Below, piece by piece: positions 17,373-26,373 of a DNA stretch of 64,000 nucleotides; within the stretch, counting starts at the first letter, position 1; the number at the start of each line of letters is the position of its first letter. The position numbers and the translations under genes are program-made. The DNA is from Glycomyces harbinensis (lineage in GTDB: Bacteria; Actinomycetota; Actinomycetes; Mycobacteriales; Micromonosporaceae), in contig NZ_FNAD01000008.1 of assembly GCF_900101745.1 (NCBI RefSeq), positions 1 through 64,000 on the forward strand, in the 5' to 3' direction. The notes below the pieces were generated by a model that saw only the letters and a program-made list of their open reading frames with translations, was not told the DNA's origin and made no database searches.

Positions 17373-18878
17373 GTGAACACCACGCTCCCCGCCTCGCCGC
17401 GCGCCTGGGCCGCCGCCGGGCTCATCGCGACCCTCGCCGGCCTGGCGGTCGGCCACCTCGCCGCCGCACTGACCGAGCCCCGCTCCGCGCCGCTGTCGGC
17501 GCTGAGCGACGCCGTCATCGCCGTCGTCCCCCTGGAGGTGTCGCACTGGTTCATCGACCTGGTCGGCACCGCCGACAAGCCGCTGCTGATCACCGGCCTC
17601 GGGCTCGGCGTCGCGGCGGCCGGCGCCGCGATCGGCGCACTGCGGCGGACTCGCCCGTGGCCGGCGCGGGCCGCCGTCGTCGCGCTGGCGGCGGTCGGCG
17701 CGGCCGCCGCGGCCACGCGTCCGGGACTGGGCGCCGCCGCGGTGGTGCCGTCGCTGCTGGCCGGCGCGCTCGCCTTCGCCGGACTGGAGTGGTGGGCCCG
17801 CGCGGGCCGCGACGCCGAGTCCGGGACGCGGCGCCGGTTCCTGCTCGTCGCCGGGGGCGTCGGCGTCGCGGCGCTCGTCGGCTCGTGGTGGGCCTCGCGC
17901 GTCGGGCCCGCCGCGATCGAGGCCGACCGCGACGCCGTCGCGCTGCCCGAGGCCGACGTGCCCGCGACCGAGCCGGGCCCGGTCGCCGACTTCGAGGTCG
18001 AGGGCCTGTCGCCGTACCGGGTCCCCAACGGCGACTTCTACCGGATCGACACCGCGATCACCGTGCCCCGCATCGACGTCGACTCCTGGCGCCTGAGGGT
18101 CCACGGCATGGTCGACCGGGAGCGGACCTACACCTTCGACGACCTGCTCGGCCGCGAACTGATCGAACGCGACATCACCCTCGCGTGCGTCTCCAACCCC
18201 GTCGGCGGCGACCTGGTCGGCAACGCCCGCTGGCTCGGCGTGTCCCTCGCCGAGCTCCTCGCCGAGGCCGGGCCCGACCCGGCCGCCGACCAGCTCGTCT
18301 CGCGCTCGGACGACGGCTGGACCGCCGGATCGCCCAGCGAACTGGTCTTCGACGGCCGCGACGCCATAATCGCCGTGGGCATGAACGGCGAACCGCTGCC
18401 GGTCGACCACGGCTGGCCCGCCCGCCTGGTCATCCCCGGCCTCTACGGGTACGTCTCGGCCACCAAGTGGCTCACCGAACTCGAGCTGACCACGTTCGAC
18501 GCGTACGACGCCTACTGGATCACCCGCGGCTGGTCCGAGCCCCGGCCGATCAAGACCGCCTCGCGCATCGACACGCCCCGCTCGCGCGCGAGCGGGGGAA
18601 CCGTGGCCGTCGCCGGGGTCGCCTGGGCCCAGCACCGGGGCATCAGCGCCGTGGAGCTGCGGGTGGACGACGGCGACTGGCGCCCGTGCGAGCTGTCCGA
18701 CGTGGCCACCGGCGACACGTGGCGGCAGTGGCGCCTCGAATGGGACGCCGAGCCCGGCGAGCACACCCTCACGGTGCGGGCCACCGACGGCGAGGGGGAA
18801 GTGCAGACCAGCGAGGAGCAGGGCGTCATCCCCGACGGCGCCACCGGGCTCCACAGTGTGACCGTCAGCGTCGAATAG
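17373..18878 (+). CDS. membrane-anchored sulfite-oxidase-family molybdopterin oxidoreductase
   Basis: A 501-residue molybdoenzyme. Residues 1-175 hold about five hydrophobic helices. Residues 205-400 form a SUOX-type molybdopterin domain with the expected molybdenum-ligand Cys272 in LACVSNPVGG, and FYRIDTAITVPRIDVDSWRLRVHG before it. An Ig-like Mo-Co dimerisation domain (400-501) ends the protein. The GTG has GGAG 5 nt upstream, overlapping an ATG that reads only three codons. The family reduces or oxidises small sulfur or methionine compounds; the true substrate is unknown. It follows the sulfur and sugar genes on the same strand. Confidence 0.85.
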   Translation: MNTTLPASPRAWAAAGLIATLAGLAVGHLAAALTEPRSAPLSALSDAVIAVVPLEVSHWFIDLVGTADKPLLITGLGLGVAAAGAAIGALRRTRPWPARAAVVALAAVGAAAAATRPGLGAAAVVPSLLAGALAFAGLEWWARAGRDAESGTRRRFLLVAGGVGVAALVGSWWASRVGPAAIEADRDAVALPEADVPATEPGPVADFEVEGLSPYRVPNGDFYRIDTAITVPRIDVDSWRLRVHGMVDRERTYTFDDLLGRELIERDITLACVSNPVGGDLVGNARWLGVSLAELLAEAGPDPAADQLVSRSDDGWTAGSPSELVFDGRDAIIAVGMNGEPLPVDHGWPARLVIPGLYGYVSATKWLTELELTTFDAYDAYWITRGWSEPRPIKTASRIDTPRSRASGGTVAVAGVAWAQHRGISAVELRVDDGDWRPCELSDVATGDTWRQWRLEWDAEPGEHTLTVRATDGEGEVQTSEEQGVIPDGATGLHSVTVSVE

Positions 18879-19018
18879 TGCAGAACTGCCGGTTTCCCGC
18901 CGGTATGCCGCCTTGAAATCGGGCTTCGGCCGCCGCACCCTGTACGAGTTGCCGGACTCGCGGAGCGCAAGCCCGCCCGGCAGCCGACCAGATTCCTACA
19001 GGACGGGTGGACGACAAC

Positions 19019-20122
19019 ATGCAGACCAAGGCGAGACGCACCGCACGCAAGGCGATCACCGCCGGGATCGCGGCCGCCGCGGCGGCCGGCGCCACGGTGT
19101 TCACGGTCCAGTACGCGTCGGCCGAGGAGCAGCCCCAGGCCGCGCAGACGTGCGTCAGGGAGGCCCTGCCGATTCCCGAAGGGCTCGCCTCCAGCCGCGT
19201 CAGCGCCATGAGCGACGACGGCTCGGTCATCGCCTACTTCGCCCTGCCGCTCGACCAGAGCTGGCCCGACGGGCTCGGGGCGTACCCGCGCCTGTACGCC
19301 GACGGCGAGGTCACCGACGTGCCCATGCCCGGCAACCACCCGCGGATCCGAGACGTGAACTCCCTCGGGAACGGCACCGGGTACTCGACGAATGCCCAGG
19401 GACGCGACGTCCCCTACGTCTGGAGCGACGGCGTCCTCGAAAAGCTCCCGATCGCCTCGACAGGCGGACGGGCCGAGGGGATCAACGAGCACGGCGACAT
19501 CGTCGGCAGCGTCCAGACCGCCGACGGCGGCGTCCCGCTCCTGTGGCCCGCCGACGGCTCCACTCGCGTCAGGCTGCCGCTGCCCGCCGGCGCGACTTCG
19601 GGCTACGCCCACGACATCGGCGACGACGGCACGATCATCGGGGCCGTCTACAACGAGAACGGCACCGCCACGGCCTACCGGTGGGACGCGGACCGCACCG
19701 GCGAGGCGCTGCCGGTTCCGGAAGGGGCCGACCCGGCCGAGGCGTTCTCCATCGCCGTGGACATCAACGGCGACTGGGCCTCCGGCCAGTTCTTCGTGCC
19801 GGGCGCGGGGTCGCAGCCCCTGGGCGTCCGCTGGAACCTCGCCGAGGGCACCGCTGAGCGGACCCAACTCGACCAGCAGGTGGCGGTCAGCGCCGACGGG
19901 ACCGTCGCCGGGTTCGTGGCGGGCACGCCCGACAACGCGGCCTACCAGGCCGGCGACACGGTCGTCGAACTGCCGGGCGTCATTCCCCCGGCCGAGCGGA
20001 CCATGGGCGAGACCGCGCAGGAGATCAGCGCCGACGGCACCCTGATCGCCGGCGACATCTACGTCGGCGACGACGACGCGGGCCTGGCGAACTTCAACGC
20101 GGTCGTCTGGACCTGCCAATAG
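19019..20122 (+). CDS. secreted HAF-repeat-like beta-propeller protein
   Basis: A 367-residue exported protein of unknown role. It has a long basic start, a hydrophobic core near residues 14-31 and an Ala-rich ASAEE cleavage region. The remainder carries repeated segments of the form INEHGDIVGS, IGDDGTIIGA, DINGDWASGQ and ISADGTLIAGD, each followed by a YRW- or LLW-like strand. These match the HAF extracellular repeat and suggest a propeller of about six or seven blades. The ATG at 19019 has GGTGG 8 nt upstream; a GTG at 19007 is the alternative. A strong terminator follows, so it is probably a single-gene unit. Confidence 0.7.
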   Translation: MQTKARRTARKAITAGIAAAAAAGATVFTVQYASAEEQPQAAQTCVREALPIPEGLASSRVSAMSDDGSVIAYFALPLDQSWPDGLGAYPRLYADGEVTDVPMPGNHPRIRDVNSLGNGTGYSTNAQGRDVPYVWSDGVLEKLPIASTGGRAEGINEHGDIVGSVQTADGGVPLLWPADGSTRVRLPLPAGATSGYAHDIGDDGTIIGAVYNENGTATAYRWDADRTGEALPVPEGADPAEAFSIAVDINGDWASGQFFVPGAGSQPLGVRWNLAEGTAERTQLDQQVAVSADGTVAGFVAGTPDNAAYQAGDTVVELPGVIPPAERTMGETAQEISADGTLIAGDIYVGDDDAGLANFNAVVWTCQ

Positions 20123-20139
20123 CCACATTCCGGGTGCGG

Positions 20140-20168
20140 ACGGGGCGGGACCATCGGTCCCGCCCCGT
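20140..20168 (+). terminator. hairpin terminator after the HAF-repeat gene
   Basis: Perfect 13-bp arms (20140-20152 and 20156-20168) around a 3-nt loop, starting 17 bp after the stop codon. There is no U-tract. Confidence 0.8.
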
Positions 20169-20310
20169 TCCGGTTCCGCCTTCAGGCCGCACATTCCGGC
20201 GGCCCCCGGGCATTTCGGACCGGTCCCGGCGGACACGACGTGTTCTTGATCGTCGAGTTTGGCGACGGCTCCGTCATAGCGGATAGGGTCGGTGCCAAGT
20301 CGGCGCGGTC

Positions 20311-23166
20311 GTGTTCCCGGGGGGTCGTTTGCTAGTTCTGCTTGCCTGCTATGCCATCGCGGCGATCGGTGCGCCCGCCCTCGTCCGGTGGTGGGGCCCC
20401 AAGGCCATGTACGCCGTCGCCGCCGTTCCCGCGGCGACGTTCGTGTGGGCCCTGACCCGAACGGGCGCAATGCGGTCGGGCGGCGCGGTCGCCGAGACCC
20501 ACCCGTGGGTGCCCGAACTCGGACTCGAGATCTCGCTGCGGATGAGCACCTTCCCGTGGGTCATGGTGCTCCTCGTCAGCGGCGTCGGCGCGCTCGTGCT
20601 CGCCTACAGTGCCCACTACTTCTCGTCCGGCGAGGCCGGACTCGGGCGCTTCGCCGCGGTCTTCACCGCGTTCGCCGGCGCCATGTTCGGGCTGGTCGTC
20701 GCCGACGACCTGCTCCTGCTCTACGTCTTCTGGGAGCTGACCTCGGTCTTCTCCTACCTCCTCATCGGACACGACCCGGCGAGGAGCGCGAGCCGCTGGG
20801 CCGCGATGCAGGCGCTGCTGGTCACCACGCTCGGCGGCCTGGCGATGCTCACGGGCTTCATCATGCTCGGCCAGCACGCGGGCACCTACCGGCTCTCGGA
20901 GGTCGTCGGCCACCTGCCCGGCGGCGCGTACCTCGTGATCGCGCTGGTCCTGGTCCTCCTCGGCGCCCTGTCGAAGTCGGCGGTCTTCCCGTTCAGCTTC
21001 TGGCTGCCCAGCGCCATGGCCGCGCCGACGCCCGTCAGCGCCTACCTCCACGCCGCCGCCATGGTCAAGGCCGGCGTGTTCCTCATCGGGATGCTCACCC
21101 CCGCACTGGCCTCCGAAGCGCCGTGGCAGCAGGTGATCTGGACCTGCGGCGCCGTCACCTTCCTGTTCGGAGGATGGACGGCGCTGCGCCAGACCGACCT
21201 GAAGCTCATGCTGGCCTACGGCACGGTCTCCCAGCTCGGCATGATCAGCATCGTCCTGGGCACCGGCACGCGGACCGCCGCGCTCGCCGGGGCCGCGCTC
21301 CTGGCCGGGCACGCCATGTTCAAGGCCGCGCTGTTCCTGGTCGTCGGCATCGTGGACAAGACGACCGGCACCCGCGAGATCTACACGCTCAGCGGCCTCG
21401 GCGCCCGCAGGCCCCTGCTCGCGGCCGTCGCCGCCGTCGCGGTGGCCTCGATGATCGGCTTCCCGCCGACGCTCGGGTTCGTCGCGAAGGAGGCGATGCT
21501 CGCCGCGTTCTGGGACGGCGGGCCGTGGGGCCGGGCCATGCTCGCCTGCCTCATCGCCGGCGCCGCGCTCACCGTCGCCTATGGACTGCGGTTCCTGTGG
21601 GGCGCGTTCGCCCGCAAGGCCGACGCGCAGGAGACCGACGCCGCGCCGATCGGACCCGGGTTCATCGCCGCGCCCGTGCTGCTGGCGCTCGCCGGCCTCG
21701 GCGCCGGGCTCTTCGCACCCGGGGTCGACGAACTTCTGGCGCCGTACGCCGACGGCTTCCCGGAGGCCGGGCACGCCTACCACCTGGCCCTGTGGCACGG
21801 CCTCACCCCCGCGCTCGGCTTCTCGGCCCTCGCGCTCGCCACCGGATTCGGGCTCTTCCTGGCGCTCCACCGCACGAGCGCGTGGCGGTCGCTGAAGCTG
21901 CCGTTCAAGTCCGGGACGGTGTACAAGCAGGCCATCGGCGGGGTCGACCGCGTCGCGGTCGAACTCACCGGCCGCACCCAGCGCGGCTCGCTGCCGTTCT
22001 ACCTCGGCGTCATCCTGGTGACGCTCGTCGTGTTCGCGGGCGGGCTGCTGGTCTTCGACGGGCCGTGGCCCGTGGGCATCGAGCTGTTCGACACCCCGCT
22101 CCAGGTCGCCGCGGGCGGCATCATCGTCATCGCGGCCATCTCGGCCGCCGTCGCCAAGCGGCGCCTGACCGCGATGGTCCTCACCGGCGTCTCCGGCTAC
22201 GGCGTGGCGACGCTGTTCATCTTCCACGGCGCGCCCGACCTGGCGCTCACCCAGTTCCTGGTCGAGACGGTCACCATCGTCATGTTCGTGCTCGTGCTGC
22301 GCCGGCTGCCCGCGCGCTTCTCCGAACGCCCGTTGAAGAAGGTCCGCCGCTTCCGCGTCGCCGTCGGCATCGCGGTCGGCGTCGTCGCCTCGGGGATGGC
22401 GTACGTGGCCGTCAGCGGCAGGCAGGCCGCGCCGATCTCCGAGCTCTTCCCCGACCTGGCGGTCTCCTACGGCGGCGGCCACAACATCGTCAACGTCATC
22501 CTCGTCGACATCCGCGCCTGGGACACCATGGGCGAGATCGCGGTCCTCCTCGTCGCCGCCACCGGCGTCGCGAGCCTCATCTTCGGACGCGACCGGCTCA
22601 TGCACCGCCGCGGCGGCTCACGCCCCGCACCACCGCGGACCGGCGAGCACGTCAAGTGGCTCTACCGGCCCGAGACCGACGGCAGCCACCAGGCGATCAT
22701 CCTCCAGGTCGTCACGCGGCTGCTGTTCCACACCATCGTCCTGTTCTCGATCTACCTGCTGTTCACCGGCCACAACCACCCCGGCGGCGGCTTCGCCGGG
22801 GGCCTCGTCGCCGGGCTCGCGCTCGCCATCCGCTACCTCGCGGGCGGGCGGGCCGAACTCAACGCCGCCGCACCGGTCGACGCCGGGCGCCTCCTCGGCA
22901 CCGGCCTGCTCATCTCGGTCGGCACCGGCGCCGCGTCGATGCTGCTGGGCGGCGAGGTGCTCCAGAGCGCCATCCTCGACTTCGACCTGCCGCTGGTCGG
23001 GCACGTCCACTTCGTCACCTCCACGTTCTTCGACATCGGCGTCTACCTGATCGTGGTCGGCCTGGTCCTGGACATCCTGCGCAGCCTCGGCGCCGAGATC
23101 GACCGGCACCAGGAGTCCGGTGAGGACACCGAGACCCTGCCGCAGCTCGAGAAGGAGGCCGCATGA
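20311..23166 (+). CDS. mrpA: Mrp antiporter subunit A with fused B domain
   Basis: Largest subunit of the Mrp Na+(K+)/H+ antiporter, 951 residues and very hydrophobic. Residues 1-750 have the NuoL/MrpA pattern, with the TM5 glutamate region YVFWELTSVFSYLLIG near 140, the LSKSAVFPFSFWLPSAM lysine segment near 220 and GHAMFKAALFLVVG near 330. Residues about 785-940 form an MnhB domain (GHNHPGGGFAGGL), so subunit B is fused on, as is usual in actinobacteria. The start is GTG 20311 or TTG 20329; only the TTG has a G-rich Shine-Dalgarno. It overlaps mrpC by 4 bp and begins a six-gene coupled operon. A weak TAGGGT -10 box is seen at 20284. Confidence 0.93.
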   Translation: MFPGGRLLVLLACYAIAAIGAPALVRWWGPKAMYAVAAVPAATFVWALTRTGAMRSGGAVAETHPWVPELGLEISLRMSTFPWVMVLLVSGVGALVLAYSAHYFSSGEAGLGRFAAVFTAFAGAMFGLVVADDLLLLYVFWELTSVFSYLLIGHDPARSASRWAAMQALLVTTLGGLAMLTGFIMLGQHAGTYRLSEVVGHLPGGAYLVIALVLVLLGALSKSAVFPFSFWLPSAMAAPTPVSAYLHAAAMVKAGVFLIGMLTPALASEAPWQQVIWTCGAVTFLFGGWTALRQTDLKLMLAYGTVSQLGMISIVLGTGTRTAALAGAALLAGHAMFKAALFLVVGIVDKTTGTREIYTLSGLGARRPLLAAVAAVAVASMIGFPPTLGFVAKEAMLAAFWDGGPWGRAMLACLIAGAALTVAYGLRFLWGAFARKADAQETDAAPIGPGFIAAPVLLALAGLGAGLFAPGVDELLAPYADGFPEAGHAYHLALWHGLTPALGFSALALATGFGLFLALHRTSAWRSLKLPFKSGTVYKQAIGGVDRVAVELTGRTQRGSLPFYLGVILVTLVVFAGGLLVFDGPWPVGIELFDTPLQVAAGGIIVIAAISAAVAKRRLTAMVLTGVSGYGVATLFIFHGAPDLALTQFLVETVTIVMFVLVLRRLPARFSERPLKKVRRFRVAVGIAVGVVASGMAYVAVSGRQAAPISELFPDLAVSYGGGHNIVNVILVDIRAWDTMGEIAVLLVAATGVASLIFGRDRLMHRRGGSRPAPPRTGEHVKWLYRPETDGSHQAIILQVVTRLLFHTIVLFSIYLLFTGHNHPGGGFAGGLVAGLALAIRYLAGGRAELNAAAPVDAGRLLGTGLLISVGTGAASMLLGGEVLQSAILDFDLPLVGHVHFVTSTFFDIGVYLIVVGLVLDILRSLGAEIDRHQESGEDTETLPQLEKEAA

Positions 23167-23606
23167 CCCCGAACCTGGTCTACGTGATCGTGATCGGCGT
23201 GCTGTTCGGCGCCGGGGTGTCGCTGCTGTTGGAGCGCACGCTCACCCGCATCCTCATCGGCGTGGTCCTCATCGGCAACGGCGTCAACGTGCTCATCCTC
23301 ATGGGCGGCGCGTTCGGGACGCCGCCGATCGTCGGCGACGAGCCGGTCGAGGGCATGAGCGACCCGCTGCCGCAGGCGATGATCCTGACCGCCATCGTGA
23401 TCACGCTCGGCATCACCGCGTTCCTCCTGGCCCTGGCCTACCGCAGCTGGCAGCTCCTGGGCCACGACGAGGTGCAGGACGACGCCGAGGACACCCGCAT
23501 CATCGAACTCGCCGACCGCGACGAGGTGCCGCACGCCGACGAGGACGACGACGACCTCCCGAACCCGGTCTACGACTGCGCGCCGGGGAGGGAGGCCGTC
23601 CGATGA
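23163..23606 (+). CDS. mrpC: Mrp antiporter subunit C
   Basis: NuoK-like small membrane subunit of 147 residues. Three helices lie within residues 1-105, with GVSLLLERTLTRILIGVVLIGNGVNVLIL as the core and a DPLPQAMILTAIVITLGITAFLLAL last helix typical of MnhC. The acidic C-terminal tail of about 40 residues is longer than in many homologues. ATGA overlaps connect it to mrpA and mrpD. Confidence 0.92.
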   Translation: MTPNLVYVIVIGVLFGAGVSLLLERTLTRILIGVVLIGNGVNVLILMGGAFGTPPIVGDEPVEGMSDPLPQAMILTAIVITLGITAFLLALAYRSWQLLGHDEVQDDAEDTRIIELADRDEVPHADEDDDDLPNPVYDCAPGREAVR

Positions 23607-25129
23607 CCTCACTCGTCCCGCTCCCGGTCGTCATCCCGCTGCTCGGCGCCGCGCTGACCCTGATGCTGGCCCGGCGCCCGGTCGCCCAGCGCGCGATCAG
23701 CCTCACCGCGCTCACGGCCACGCTCGCCGTCTCCTCGGTCCTGCTCGTGCTCACCGTGACCGACGGCCCGCAGGTCGTCGCGGTCGGCGGCTGGGCGCCG
23801 CCGCTGGGGATCGTCCTCATCGCCGACAAGCTCGCCGCGCTCATGCTCGTGGTCTCGACCGCGGTGACGCTGTGCGTCCTGGTCTACTCGATCGGACAGG
23901 GCGCGGCCGACGGCGACGAGGAGACGCCGCTGTCGATCTACCACCCGACGTACCTGGCGCTGACCGCCGGCGTCACCAACGCGTTCCTGTCGGGCGACCT
24001 GTTCAACCTCTACGTCGGCTTCGAAGTGCTCCTGGTGGCGAGCTACGTGCTGCTGACCTTGGGCAGCACCGAGAACCGCATCCGGGCCGGGACCACGTAC
24101 GTCGTGGTGAGCCTCCTGTCCTCGGTGATCTTCCTCAGCGCCCTCGGCCTCGTGTACGCCGCGACCGGGACGCTGAACATGGCCCAGCTCGCGGGGCGCT
24201 TCGACGAGCTGCCGGACAACCTGCGGCTGCTGCTGCAGGGGATGCTGCTGCTGGCCTTCGGGATCAAGGCCGCGGTGTTCCCGCTCGGCGCGTGGCTGCC
24301 CGACAGCTACCCGACCGCGCCCGCGCCCGTCACCGCCGTCTTCGCGGGCCTGCTCACGAAGGTCGGCATCTACGCGGTCATCCGCACCGAGACGCTCCTG
24401 TTCCCCGACGGGCGCATAGCCGACGTGCTGCTGGTGATCTCGCTGCTGACGATGGTCGTCGGCATCCTCGGCGCGGTCGCGCAGTCGGACATCAAGCGGC
24501 TCCTGTCGTTCACGCTCATCAGCCACATCGGGTACATGCTGTTCGGGGTGGCGCTCGCGACCGAGGCCGGACTGTCGGGGGCGATCTTCTACATCGCGCA
24601 CCACATCACGATCCAGACGACGCTGTTCCTCGCCGCGGGCCTCATCGAGCGCCGTGGCGGCACGACCGCGCTCGACCGGCTCGGCGGACTGGGGAAGATC
24701 GCGCCGGTGCTGTCGATCCTGTTCTTCATCCCGGCGCTCAACCTCGCGGGCATCCCGCCGTTCTCCGGGTTCCTCGGGAAGCTCGGGCTGCTCCAGGCGG
24801 GGGTGGACGAGTCCGGGCCGCTGGTCTGGGCCGTCGTCGCCGGCGGCGTCGTCACGAGCCTGCTGACGCTGTACGCGATCGGGCGGGTCTGGAACCTCGC
24901 GTTCTGGCGCAGGCCGCACCCCCAGATGCCGACGGCCGAGGACGAGGCCGACGGGTCGACGGTGCTGCTGCCGCGGCTCATGATCGCCCCCACGTTCGCG
25001 CTGGTGGCGTTCAGCGTCGCGCTGACCGTCGTGGCCGGGCCGCTGTTCGGCATCACCTCGGACGCGGCCGCCGACCTGCTCTCCCGCACGCCCTACATCG
25101 AAGCGGTCTTCCCGGACGGTGCGCCATGA
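23603..25129 (+). CDS. mrpD: Mrp antiporter subunit D
   Basis: NuoM/NuoN-like proton-translocating subunit of 508 residues with about 14 helices. Diagnostic segments are LFNLYVGFEVLLVASYVLLTLGS near 133-155 (TM5 glutamate), FGIKAAVFPLGAWLPDSYPTAPAPVTAVFAGLLTKVG near 220-256 and SHIGYMLFGV near 308. The ATG lies in an ATGA overlap with mrpC and the stop overlaps mrpE, so subunits are made in fixed proportion. Confidence 0.93.
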   Translation: MTSLVPLPVVIPLLGAALTLMLARRPVAQRAISLTALTATLAVSSVLLVLTVTDGPQVVAVGGWAPPLGIVLIADKLAALMLVVSTAVTLCVLVYSIGQGAADGDEETPLSIYHPTYLALTAGVTNAFLSGDLFNLYVGFEVLLVASYVLLTLGSTENRIRAGTTYVVVSLLSSVIFLSALGLVYAATGTLNMAQLAGRFDELPDNLRLLLQGMLLLAFGIKAAVFPLGAWLPDSYPTAPAPVTAVFAGLLTKVGIYAVIRTETLLFPDGRIADVLLVISLLTMVVGILGAVAQSDIKRLLSFTLISHIGYMLFGVALATEAGLSGAIFYIAHHITIQTTLFLAAGLIERRGGTTALDRLGGLGKIAPVLSILFFIPALNLAGIPPFSGFLGKLGLLQAGVDESGPLVWAVVAGGVVTSLLTLYAIGRVWNLAFWRRPHPQMPTAEDEADGSTVLLPRLMIAPTFALVAFSVALTVVAGPLFGITSDAAADLLSRTPYIEAVFPDGAP

Positions 25130-25683
25130 GCCCTCTGACCAAGCGCGAGCGGATCCGCAGCCGGATCACCGCCGTCATCGGCCTCGTCCTGGTGTGGAAC
25201 CTCCTGTGGGGCGAGTTCACCTGGATGAACACGATCTCCGGCGCCGTCATCGCGGTCGCGATCCTGCTGGTGTTCCCGCTGCCGCCGGTCAAGTTCGGCG
25301 GCCGATTGCGGCCGCTGCACGTGATCGGGTTCTTCGCGCGGTTCTTCTACGACCTCGTGGTGGCGAGCTTCCAGGTGGCGTTCCTGGCGTTTCGCCCCGG
25401 CGAGCCCAAGAGCGCGATCGTCGCCGTGGAGCTGCGGGTCAAGTCCGACCTGAACATGACGCTGGTCGCCGAGGCGGTCTCGCTCGTGCCCGGCAGCCTC
25501 ATCGCCGAGGCCGACCAGCAGACCGGGACGCTGTACATCCACATGCTCGGGGTCAGGGACGCCGAGCATCTCGAGCGGCTCCGCGCCGAGGTCCTGCACG
25601 TCGAGGCGCGGCTGATCCGGGCGATCGGCTCGGACGAGGAGCTGCGCCGAGTGAACGCCCCCCGAGAGGAGCCCGCGACATGA
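25126..25683 (+). CDS. mrpE: Mrp antiporter subunit E
   Basis: MnhE-family subunit of 185 residues. Two or three hydrophobic helices fill residues 12-85 (including LVLVWNLLWGEFTW and the FFYDLVVASFQVA segment). A soluble domain follows with VELRVKSDLNMTLVAEAVSLVPGSL, typical of MnhE. It is needed for antiporter assembly in studied systems. It overlaps mrpD and mrpF by 4 bp. Confidence 0.92.
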   Translation: MSPLTKRERIRSRITAVIGLVLVWNLLWGEFTWMNTISGAVIAVAILLVFPLPPVKFGGRLRPLHVIGFFARFFYDLVVASFQVAFLAFRPGEPKSAIVAVELRVKSDLNMTLVAEAVSLVPGSLIAEADQQTGTLYIHMLGVRDAEHLERLRAEVLHVEARLIRAIGSDEELRRVNAPREEPAT

Positions 25684-25940
25684 CCGTCGCCGCAGTCGCC
25701 GTCGCCGCCCTGCTCATCGCCGCGTGCGCGATGGCCCTGGTCAGGATCATCCGCGGACCGACCACACTGGACCGGATCGTCGCCACGGACGTGCTCCTGG
25801 CGATCACCGCCACCGCGATCATCGCCGAGGCGGCGTTCACCCGCGACCCGACCGCGCTGCCGGTCGTCGTGGTGGTCTCGCTCCTGGGCATCACCGGCTC
25901 GGTCGGCGTGGCCCGCTTCGTCACCAGGGAGAAGCCGTGA
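25680..25940 (+). CDS. mrpF: Mrp antiporter subunit F
   Basis: Small MnhF-family membrane subunit of 86 residues with three helices. The RIIRGPTTLDRIVATD motif near residues 23-38 is diagnostic. The family has been linked to bile-salt and Na+ efflux. ATGA and GTGA overlaps tie it to mrpE and mrpG. Confidence 0.92.
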   Translation: MTVAAVAVAALLIAACAMALVRIIRGPTTLDRIVATDVLLAITATAIIAEAAFTRDPTALPVVVVVSLLGITGSVGVARFVTREKP

Positions 25941-26335
25941 CGCTCCAAGGGGTCCTCGACGCGATCGCCGCCGTCTGCATGGTCACCGGGGCGCTGCTCA
26001 GTCTGGCCGCGGGCGTGGCGCTGCTGCGGTTCCCGGACCTGCTGAGCCGCATGCACGCCGCCGCGAAGCCGCAGGTGCTCGGCCTGCTGCTGGTGCTCAC
26101 GGGCTGCGCGATCCGCATCGCGACGGTCGTCGACGTGACCACCATGGTGCTCATCGCGTTCTTCCAGCTCGCGACCGCTCCGGTCGCGGCGCACATGGTC
26201 GGCCGCGCGGCCTACCGCGACGGCCAGACCCGGACCGACCTCCTCATCACTGACGAGCTCGCGCCGCAGATGGACCGGTTCAGCGAGCGGCCGGCCGAGC
26301 GCAACGGCCGGGCCTCGGTCGATCCGCCGGCGTAG
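25937..26335 (+). CDS. mrpG: Mrp antiporter subunit G
   Basis: MnhG-family subunit of 132 residues, last in the operon. Three helices occupy residues 8-95, with LLRFPDLLSRMHAAAKPQVLG as the family signature. The polar C-terminal tail of about 35 residues is not conserved in the family as far as I recall. The GTG overlaps mrpF by 4 bp. A convergent tetR gene ends 38 bp downstream; no strong terminator is seen between them. Confidence 0.92.
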   Translation: MTLQGVLDAIAAVCMVTGALLSLAAGVALLRFPDLLSRMHAAAKPQVLGLLLVLTGCAIRIATVVDVTTMVLIAFFQLATAPVAAHMVGRAAYRDGQTRTDLLITDELAPQMDRFSERPAERNGRASVDPPA

Positions 26336-26373
26336 GCGGTCCCGCCGGGTCGACCGGTTGAGCGGCGGGCGGG

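Noticed and set aside
15942-18938. A 998-codon open frame on the minus strand
   Set aside because: It lies fully opposite three well-recognised genes (mtnP end, gamma-lyase, molybdoenzyme). Its translation is low-complexity Arg/Gly/Ala, the usual antisense shadow in high-GC DNA.
20332-22605. A 757-codon minus-strand frame opposite mrpA
   Set aside because: The translation is dominated by Glu/Asp/Arg/Gly without any domain, and mrpA on the plus strand is beyond doubt.
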